Origin: Dehalococcoidales bacterium
Lineage (GTDB): Bacteria; Chloroflexota; Dehalococcoidia; Dehalococcoidales; UBA5760
NCBI GenBank assembly: GCA_016931015.1
Contig: JAFGFP010000132.1
Location: 1 to 9,881, forward strand
Direction: 5' to 3'
DNA: 9,881 nucleotides
This document shows, one piece after another, positions 1 through 4,896 of this stretch. A model generated the notes under the pieces. That model ran no database searches. It had not been told where the DNA came from and was given only the letters and a program-made list of their open reading frames with translations. The translations under genes and the position numbers were made by a program. Each line of letters opens with the position of its first letter. The stretch's first letter is position 1.

Positions 1-1122
1 GCCGACATCATCGTTATCCGCCACCCCTGGGAGGGGGCGGCCCGGGTGGTCGCCGACTACGCCGGTGTCCCGGTGATAAACGCCGGGGACGGCGGTCATC
101 AGCACCCCACTCAGACCATCCTCGACCTCTACACCATCAAGAAGGCAAGGCATACCATCAAGGGACTAAAAATCGCCCTCTGGGGCGACCTGAAATACGG
201 GCGCACCGTGCACTCACTTATCTTCGCCCTGGCTAAGATGGGCGCCGATATTCTCTTCTGTCCCAGCCCGGGGCTCGAGGTGCCGGCCCACGTCATCGAG
301 AAGCTGGTCACGGAATACGGCGGCGAGATAGAAAGACCCGATGCCTCCTCACAGGCAGACAGGGAGGGCGTTCTGCCGCTGGACGCGATATACATCACGC
401 CGGGCAGCCCCCACCAGCTGGCTATGATGCCCAACATCAACCTCCAGGTCGAGCTCAAGGAGGGGGTTGATGCCCTCTACGTCACCCGTGCTCAGAAGGA
501 GAGATTCACCGGCGCCGAGGAAGAACCGGAGGCAAGATACCCGGTGGTGGATAAGAAGATGCTCCGGGAAAAGGGCTTTAAGGAGACCCTTATCATGCAC
601 CCCCTGCCCCGGGTCGATGAGCTAGCCTGCGAACTGGACAGCGACCCGCGCAGCATGTACTTCAAGCAGGCGGCGCTGGGGGTGCCGGTCAGGATGGCGC
701 TCATCGCCCTCCTGCTGGGGGCCAAGGAGGCCCCGCCCCGCAAGGAAGCGGAGCCCCTGCCCAGGGTGGACTACCCGACATACCAGCGTGGCTTCGGCGT
801 CCGCTGCCCCAACCCCAGGTGCGTCTCGGTGCAGAAAACGGAGACCAAGTACCTCAGTCCCCGGTTCAAGATAGTGAGCTTCCAGCCGCTAACCCTGAGG
901 TGTGTCTACTGCGAGCACGGCTTCGAGCCGAGGTACGTCGCCAGCACCGACTGGCACGAGGGACGCAAGGAGACCAAGCGCTACCACGATGCCCGCAGCC
1001 ACTGGACGGGCCAGATAAAGCCGGAAAACCTGATTATCTTCGACTCCGAGCAGGAAGCCCTGGCCCACGGCTTTAAACCGAGCCACTACGCAAAAGAACA
1101 CGACGAGACAGAAAATGAATGA
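1..1122 (+). CDS. pyrB: Aspartate carbamoyltransferase catalytic chain fused to a PyrI-like zinc domain (5' partial)
   Basis: Catalyses carbamoyl phosphate + L-aspartate to N-carbamoyl-aspartate in the cytoplasm. The frame is open from base 1, so the N-terminus (about 98 residues by comparison with E. coli PyrB) lies outside. Numbering from the first codon, expected catalytic landmarks are present: RHP at 7-9, HPTQT at 35-39 (carbamoyl phosphate binding), KYGRT with Arg68 (E. coli R167), TRAQKER with Arg163 and Gln165 (R229/Q231), and HPLPRVDE from 200. About 33 extra residues lie between Arg68 and Arg163. The catalytic part ends near 242 and is followed by a zinc ribbon (Cys269, Cys274, Cys301, Cys304) resembling the C-terminal zinc domain of PyrI, without PyrI's nucleotide-binding N-terminal domain. 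A tail at about 326-367 resembles the Ada metal-binding fold but has no cysteine. First gene of the visible operon; its stop overlaps the pyrC start. The catalytic call is very secure; the role of the extension is unknown. Confidence 0.96.
   Translation, partial: ADIIVIRHPWEGAARVVADYAGVPVINAGDGGHQHPTQTILDLYTIKKARHTIKGLKIALWGDLKYGRTVHSLIFALAKMGADILFCPSPGLEVPAHVIEKLVTEYGGEIERPDASSQADREGVLPLDAIYITPGSPHQLAMMPNINLQVELKEGVDALYVTRAQKERFTGAEEEPEARYPVVDKKMLREKGFKETLIMHPLPRVDELACELDSDPRSMYFKQAALGVPVRMALIALLLGAKEAPPRKEAEPLPRVDYPTYQRGFGVRCPNPRCVSVQKTETKYLSPRFKIVSFQPLTLRCVYCEHGFEPRYVASTDWHEGRKETKRYHDARSHWTGQIKPENLIIFDSEQEALAHGFKPSHYAKEHDETENE
778..945 (+). other. PyrI-like zinc-ribbon domain within pyrB
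   Basis: Encodes residues about 260-315 of the visible PyrB. The pattern is CPNPRC, 26 residues, then CVYCEHGF. This matches the arrangement in the E. coli ATCase regulatory chain, where CPNxxC and CxYC bind one zinc and form the contact with the catalytic chain. The four cysteines (269, 274, 301, 304) are intact, so zinc binding is likely. The allosteric nucleotide-binding domain of PyrI is not fused here, so the domain is more likely structural than regulatory; that last step is inference. Confidence 0.85.
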
Positions 1123-2461
1123 GCCTAAGAGCCTGCTTATCAGAGATGGCCGCATCATCGACCCCGCTCAGGGGCTGGATGAGACCGCGAGCTTAGTGAT
1201 AACCGAGGGTAAAATCGCCTGGCTGGGCAGGGGAGACCCGCCCCGGACGGACAGCGAGGTTATCGACGGGCGGGGGCTGGTGGTTACGCCGGGCTTTATC
1301 GATTTACACTGCCACCTGAGGCAGCCCGGCTTTGAGGAGAAGGAGACCATCGCCAGCGGCAGCCGCGCCGCCGCCGCCGGCGGCTTTACCACCATCTGCG
1401 GCATGCCCAACACCGAGCCGCCCCTGGACAGCCCGGAAACTATTAGTTATGTCAAGCGAACGGCAGCCAGGGAGGCCGTAGTCCGTGTGCTGCCTATCGG
1501 CTGTATCTCTCAGGGAAGAAAGGGAGAGCGGCTGGTCGATATGAAGGCGCTTGTTAACGCCGGGGCCATCGCCTTCAGCGACGACGGGAGCCCGGTGCCC
1601 GGTGCCGACCTCATGCTTAAGGCACTGGAGGTAAGCCGCAGCCTGGAAGTGCCCATCATCGACCACTGCGAGGATACCTCTCTCAGCGAGGGCGGCGTGA
1701 TGAACGAGGGCGCGCTGGCCCATAGGCTTAAGCTCAAGGGCATCCCGGCCGCCGCCGAGGAGAGTATCATCGCCCGCGACCTGGCTCTCGCGGAAGAGAC
1801 CGGGGGGCACATTCACATCGCCCATGTCTCCACGGCCGGCGGGGTTAAACTTATCCGCCGGGCTAAGGAGCGGGGCGTTAGGGCCACCGCCGAGGTCACC
1901 CCCCACCACCTCACCCTGACCGAAGAGCGGGTCGCCGGCTACGATACCAGCGCCAAGGTAAACCCACCCCTGAGGACGAAAGTGGACACCCAGGCCCTGC
2001 TCGAGGGGCTGAAAGACGGCACGATTGACATCATCGCCACCGACCATGCCCCCCATACCGAGGCCGAAAAAAGCCGCGAGTTCGCCCTGGCTCCCTTCGG
2101 TATCAGCGGCCTAGAGACAGCCCTGGGCAGTCTGATGGGTCTGGTGCACAGTGGCAACCTGAATCTAACAATCCTCATCGCTAAGCTCACCACGGAACCG
2201 GCCCGGATAATCGGCGGGAGATACGGAGAGCTGGGCACCCTGAAAATCGGCGCCCCGGCCGAGATAACCATCTTCGACCCGGATATGGAGCGGGTGGTCG
2301 ACCCGCAGGCTTTCGCCTCGAAGGGTAAGAACACGCCGCTGGCCGGCTCGAAGCTGAAGGGGAAGGTAGTCGCCACCATCGCCGGGGGCAGGTTGGTTTA
2401 CCGGCATAGTTCCCTAAAGATAACGAAAGCAGCCGCAGAGAGGACGGAGTTAACGAGATGA
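1115..2461 (+). CDS. pyrC: Dihydroorotase
   Basis: Amidohydrolase that cyclises N-carbamoyl-aspartate to dihydroorotate, the third step of UMP synthesis. The 448 residues fit a bacterial class I (long-type) dihydroorotase. Landmarks: DLHCHLRQPGFEEKET at 63-78, with metal ligands His65 and His67 and substrate Arg69; GGFTTICGMPNTEPP at 89-103; FSDDG at 154-158, supplying an Asp ligand as in class I enzymes; DHCED with His184; AHVST with His237; and ATDHAPHT with Asp310. A GKVVATIAGGRLVY strand closes the C-terminal beta-domain. The start at ATG 1115 overlaps the pyrB stop by 8 bases, giving the usual MNEPKSLLIRDGRIIDP opening; the preceding ribosome-binding site is weak, so translation is probably coupled to pyrB. 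The stop overlaps the carA start (ATGA). All active-site residues expected are present, so it is probably a functional enzyme rather than a pseudo-dihydroorotase. Confidence 0.96.
   Translation: MNEPKSLLIRDGRIIDPAQGLDETASLVITEGKIAWLGRGDPPRTDSEVIDGRGLVVTPGFIDLHCHLRQPGFEEKETIASGSRAAAAGGFTTICGMPNTEPPLDSPETISYVKRTAAREAVVRVLPIGCISQGRKGERLVDMKALVNAGAIAFSDDGSPVPGADLMLKALEVSRSLEVPIIDHCEDTSLSEGGVMNEGALAHRLKLKGIPAAAEESIIARDLALAEETGGHIHIAHVSTAGGVKLIRRAKERGVRATAEVTPHHLTLTEERVAGYDTSAKVNPPLRTKVDTQALLEGLKDGTIDIIATDHAPHTEAEKSREFALAPFGISGLETALGSLMGLVHSGNLNLTILIAKLTTEPARIIGGRYGELGTLKIGAPAEITIFDPDMERVVDPQAFASKGKNTPLAGSKLKGKVVATIAGGRLVYRHSSLKITKAAAERTELTR
2446..2449 (+). promoter_or_regulatory. Ribosome-binding site of carA
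   Basis: GGAG lies inside the last codons of pyrC, 8 bases before the carA ATG at 2458. It supports this start and the ATGA overlap as a re-initiation junction. Confidence 0.6.
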
Positions 2462-3564
2462 CCAAGAAGGCAATCCTGGCACTGGAAGACGGCTCGGCCT
2501 ACCAGGGCTACACCTTCGGCAGCGAAGCCGATGCCCACGGCGAGGTAGTCTTCAATACCAGCATGACCGGCTATCAGGAGATGCTCACCGACCCCTCCTA
2601 CGCCGGGCAGATTGTGGTGCCGACCTATCCCTTAATCGGGAACTACGGCATAAACGAGCATGATTTCGAGTCTAAGAAAATCCAGGTACGGGGCTTCGTG
2701 GTTAGAGAGGAGTGCCTCGAACCCAATCACTACCTCAACGGAGAGACCATCGACGAGTTCCTTAAGGAGTACCGCATCCCGGGCATCTACGGCGTGGACA
2801 CCCGCGCCATCACCCGGAAGCTGCGCTCCGCCGGGGTGATGATGGGCATTATCACCAGCGACAAGACCCCCGATGAGGCGCTTACGAAGCTAAAGAGCCT
2901 GCCCAGCTACGGGGCGCTCGATTACGTAAAAGAGGTCAGTACCCAAACCCCCTACGACTGGCCCCCGGAGCCGGATAAAAAGTCGGCTGAGGCCTTATAT
3001 AAGGTAGTCGTGCTGGACTGCGGACTTAAGTTCAACATCCTGCGCATCTTAAGCAGCCTGGGCTGTAGCGTGACAGCGGTGCCCGCCACCACGTCGGCTA
3101 AGGAAATCCTGAAGCTTAAGCCGGACGTGATTCTACTCTCCCCCGGCCCCGGCGACCCGGAGCTACTGGACTACATCGTGGATACGGTGAGGGAGCTCAT
3201 CGGTAAGAAGCCCATCATGGGTATCTGCCTGGGGAGCCAGCTAATCTCCCGCGCCTTCGGCGCCAAGACCTTTAAGCTTAAGTTCGGGCACCGCGGCGGT
3301 AACCACCCGGTGAAAGACCTCGCCGACGGCAGGGTCCACATCACCGCCCAGAACCACGGCTACGCCACCGACCCCGACACCCTGAAGGACGGCCTTGAGG
3401 TAAGCCACATAAACTTAAACGACGGCACGGTGGAGGGCCTGCGCCATAAGGAGCTGCCCATCTTCTCCATCCAGTATCACTCCGAGGCGTCACCGGGCCC
3501 GCTGGACAATACCTACCTCTTTGAGAAGTTTCTCAAGATGGTAAAGGCAGAGAAGGGAGATTAA
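2458..3564 (+). CDS. carA: Carbamoyl phosphate synthase small (glutaminase) subunit
   Basis: Hydrolyses glutamine and channels ammonia to CarB for carbamoyl phosphate synthesis. The 368 residues are a normal length. An N-terminal CPSase small-chain domain (about 1-150, with FNTSMTGYQEMLTDPSYAGQ at 32-51 and GVDTRAITR at 112-120) is followed by a class I glutamine amidotransferase domain (about 180-365). The nucleophile is Cys257 in GICLGSQ; the other triad members are His341 and Glu343. KLKFGHRGGNHPVKD at 273-287 and ITAQNHGYATD at 295-305 are conserved family blocks. Two positions differ from the commonest form: Ser260 replaces the His of GICLGHQ, and the C-terminal motif reads HSE instead of HPE. 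The start ATG sits in a 4-base ATGA overlap with pyrC and has GGAG at 2446-2449. In most operons carB follows directly; here two unrelated genes intervene. Confidence 0.97.
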   Translation: MTKKAILALEDGSAYQGYTFGSEADAHGEVVFNTSMTGYQEMLTDPSYAGQIVVPTYPLIGNYGINEHDFESKKIQVRGFVVREECLEPNHYLNGETIDEFLKEYRIPGIYGVDTRAITRKLRSAGVMMGIITSDKTPDEALTKLKSLPSYGALDYVKEVSTQTPYDWPPEPDKKSAEALYKVVVLDCGLKFNILRILSSLGCSVTAVPATTSAKEILKLKPDVILLSPGPGDPELLDYIVDTVRELIGKKPIMGICLGSQLISRAFGAKTFKLKFGHRGGNHPVKDLADGRVHITAQNHGYATDPDTLKDGLEVSHINLNDGTVEGLRHKELPIFSIQYHSEASPGPLDNTYLFEKFLKMVKAEKGD

Positions 3565-3572
3565 AGAGGGGG
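3565..3572 (+). promoter_or_regulatory. Ribosome-binding site of the DUF559 gene
   Basis: AGAGGGGG directly follows the carA stop codon and lies 2 bases before the ATG at 3575. The purine-rich stretch is close to the start, but no other in-frame start is better placed. The gene would be translated from the pyr transcript. Confidence 0.4.
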
Positions 3573-3574
3573 TT

Positions 3575-3949
3575 ATGTTACCCTACAATAAGAACCTGAA
3601 ACCGTCTTCCAGGCAACTCAGGAGTAATATGACCGACGCCGAAAGGCACCTCTGGTCGAAGATAAGGAGGAAACAACTAAAGGGATACCAGTTCTACCGC
3701 CAGAAACCCATCGGCGATTATATTGTCGATTTCTTCTGTCCGAAGGCAAAGCTGGTGATAGAGGTAGACGGCGGGCAGCACTTTTCTGATGAGACGAGAG
3801 AATATGACAGAATGCGAGGTGAGTACTTACACAGCCTTGGTTTGAGAGTGCTGAGATTTACTAACAGCGATGTGCTGACGCGTATCGAGGCTGTTGTTGA
3901 GAGCATAAATGAGAATATGGGGGGGAATCTTGGGGGGAATCCCCCTTAG
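3575..3949 (+). CDS. DUF559-family endonuclease-like protein (PD-(D/E)XK fold, Vsr-related)
   Basis: A 124-residue protein with the full DUF559 signature. An N-terminal helix reads LRSNMTDAERHLWSKIRR (15-32), with the family's T-x-A-E and LW positions. Then come YRQKPIGDYIVDFFCP (41-56) and KLVIEVDGGQH (59-69), and near the C-terminus LHSLGLRVLRFTNSDV (85-100). Asp52, Glu63, Asp65 and the QH pair at 68-69 form the likely metal-binding nuclease site, as in PD-(D/E)XK and very-short-patch-repair type enzymes. Length is typical and nothing looks broken. The last ten residues before the stop (MGGNLGGNPP) are encoded by a G-rich tandem repeat running into a hairpin repeat, so the tail is probably not part of the fold. 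Moderate G+C sets it apart from the host operon. No member's biological role is known to me; nuclease activity is inferred from the motif. Confidence 0.9.
   Translation: MLPYNKNLKPSSRQLRSNMTDAERHLWSKIRRKQLKGYQFYRQKPIGDYIVDFFCPKAKLVIEVDGGQHFSDETREYDRMRGEYLHSLGLRVLRFTNSDVLTRIEAVVESINENMGGNLGGNPP
3918..3941 (+). repeat. Short G-rich tandem repeat at the end of the DUF559 gene
   Basis: Two near-copies of TGGGGGGAATC follow each other (3918-3929 with seven G, 3931-3941 with six G). In frame they encode GGNL then GGNP, immediately before the stop. The second copy runs directly into the hairpin repeat starting at 3938. Confidence 0.7.
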
Positions 3950-3970
3950 TCCCCCTTTAAGAAAGGGGGA
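3938..3970 (+). repeat. Hairpin-forming repeat, copy 1 (forward)
   Basis: A 33-base unit beginning AATCCC and ending in a perfect hairpin: TCCCCCTTT (3950-3958), loop AAG, AAAGGGGGA (3962-3970). Its first 12 bases include the last codons and stop of the DUF559 gene. It pairs with the inverted copy at 4011-4043: 26 of 33 positions are identical without gaps. No T run follows the hairpin, so a standard intrinsic terminator is unlikely. Confidence 0.85.
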
Positions 3971-4010
3971 GAGAGAAATGGGCGGCCTCTCGCCGAAAAG
4001 TAGGGAAGCC

Positions 4011-4043
4011 TCTCCCTTTGGTAAAGGGAGATTGAGAGGGATT
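4011..4043 (-). repeat. Hairpin-forming repeat, copy 2 (inverted)
   Basis: Read on the - strand this is the same 33-base unit as 3938-3970, again AATCCC first. On the + strand it forms the perfect hairpin TCTCCCTTT (4011-4019), loop GGT, AAAGGGAGA (4023-4031). The stem difference from copy 1 (a C/G pair against a T/A pair) is changed on both sides, so pairing is kept. The 40 bases between copies (3971-4010) hold a further weak GC hairpin near 3981-3995 and nothing else I recognise. Confidence 0.85.
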
Positions 4044-4052
4044 GGGCTAAAG

Positions 4053-4062
4053 GGGGGTGAGG
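4053..4062 (+). promoter_or_regulatory. Ribosome-binding site of the TIR-like gene
   Basis: The purine-rich GGGGTGAGG lies 3 bases before the ATG at 4066, at the far edge of the repeat region. Spacing is short but the start is the first good in-frame one. No convincing promoter hexamers were found between the repeats and the gene. Confidence 0.45.
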
Positions 4063-4065
4063 TAG

Positions 4066-4893
4066 ATGATTGTAGATGAACTAAAGGACTTTAGAACTAA
4101 ACTCATGCAATATGCCGCCTACCGAAAAAGGCAAATAGTGGATCGTAAGGAATTAACAAGAAAAGAAGACCCAAATCTTGAATCACTGTACGACGAACTT
4201 AGTATCAGCGTAGGGAAATATACTGCATTAATCAAGGAATATACTGGTCTGGAGACAATCCATACAAGTGCTGGCCTACAGGATGTCTGGAATTGGGCTT
4301 TCAGCTTCGAAGCAAACTCTCTCGTAGTGAATGCACTTGATAACTGCATACAAGCAACAGGCAGAACTATAGGTGAACTTGAAGAAGATATTAAAAAGGG
4401 TAAAAGAGACGAGCAAGGAGATTTAATAGAAGAGCCACCAACAATTGATACAAAACCCCCTAAAGCATTTATTGCTCACGAGGGAGAAACCGAACAACTA
4501 AAGAAACTAAAGGACTTCTTAGACGCTCTTGGTATTGAATACCTCATTGCAGAGACACAGGCAAGTGACGGGAGAAGTATAGAAGGACAGGTTGATTGGA
4601 CACAAGGTAGCGCCGACTTTGCTATTTGTTTAGCTACTAAAGGCAAGGCAATCAACAAAAAGACTGGCAAACATTATATGGCGTTAAACATAGCTGACGA
4701 ATTAGGCAGAGCAAGACAAGTTTTCAGAAATCGAATAATCCTACTAGTACAAAAAGGAATAGAAGTTCACACAAATACAAGGGAAATCGTGTATGCACCA
4801 TTTACTACTCAGAATATGGACATAGCCTTCACTAAAATCGTTAAGGAGCTAAGAAACTGGGGCTATATAAGAGCAGTTAGAATAAAGGAGTAA
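4066..4893 (+). CDS. TIR-like domain protein, possible NAD+-processing or nucleotide-binding effector
   Basis: A 275-residue soluble protein with no signal peptide or membrane segment. The N-terminal part (about 1-125) is helical-looking, charged and not recognised; a charged linker (105-130) ends in IEEPPTIDTKPP. From about 133 the C-terminal half follows a TIR-like alternating pattern as in predicted nucleotide-binding TIR-like proteins: KAFIAHEG (133-140), GIEYLIAET (156-164), GRSIEGQVDWTQGSADFAICLAT (169-191), NIADELGRARQVF (208-220) and NRIILLVQKGIEV (222-234). Glu212 in DELG is the likeliest counterpart of the conserved TIR Glu, but I cannot confirm it. Some TIR proteins cleave NAD+ in anti-phage defence, so a defence role is plausible inference only. 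The gene is AT-rich (about 37% G+C in a sampled line) and uses AAA, AGA and ATA freely, unlike its neighbours. The start has GGGGTGAGG just upstream. The last codons carry the carB ribosome-binding site. Confidence 0.78.
   Translation: MIVDELKDFRTKLMQYAAYRKRQIVDRKELTRKEDPNLESLYDELSISVGKYTALIKEYTGLETIHTSAGLQDVWNWAFSFEANSLVVNALDNCIQATGRTIGELEEDIKKGKRDEQGDLIEEPPTIDTKPPKAFIAHEGETEQLKKLKDFLDALGIEYLIAETQASDGRSIEGQVDWTQGSADFAICLATKGKAINKKTGKHYMALNIADELGRARQVFRNRIILLVQKGIEVHTNTREIVYAPFTTQNMDIAFTKIVKELRNWGYIRAVRIKE
4884..4890 (+). promoter_or_regulatory. Ribosome-binding site of carB inside the TIR-like gene
   Basis: AAAGGAG forms the last sense codons of the TIR-like gene and sits 6 bases before a TTG that opens carB at 4897. 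It is the strongest ribosome-binding site near that start and decides for the TTG. CarB synthesis therefore uses sequence at the edge of the insert and may be coupled to translation of the TIR-like gene. Confidence 0.7.
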
Positions 4894-4896
4894 ACC

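Larger units (their letters stand above)
3565..4896 (+). other. Likely acquired two-gene insert splitting carA from carB
   Basis: Everything between the carA stop and the carB start is unrelated to pyrimidine synthesis: a small DUF559-type nuclease gene, a repeat-rich intergenic region and a TIR-like gene, all in the operon's direction. Base composition changes sharply. Hand counts give 28/60 G+C for 3661-3720 and 22/60 for 4141-4200, against 35/60 for 5041-5100 in carB. Other junctions in the operon overlap by 4-8 bases. I found no convincing target-site duplication or terminal inverted repeat at the outer edges, so the exact ends and mechanism of arrival are unknown. The two genes may have arrived separately. 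Confidence 0.65.

Noticed and set aside
46..48. GTG as the start of pyrB
   Set aside because: The same frame upstream encodes ADIIVIRHPWEGAAR, conserved ATCase sequence, so the gene is cut by the window edge.
1304..2056. Long - strand open frame (250 codons) across pyrC
   Set aside because: It lies antisense to a clear dihydroorotase, has a low-complexity Gly/Ala/Val-rich translation and no family resemblance; it is a by-product of GC-rich codon use.
3950..3970. Intrinsic terminator after the DUF559 gene
   Set aside because: The hairpin is perfect but no T run follows, and a related inverted copy lies nearby; a repeat element explains it better.
4033..4060. Promoter for the TIR-like gene (TTGAGA as a -35 element)
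   Set aside because: No matching -10 element occurs at proper spacing; the downstream stretch is G-rich.
3918..4062. CRISPR array
   Set aside because: Only two inverted hairpin copies, with no regular direct repeats or spacers.
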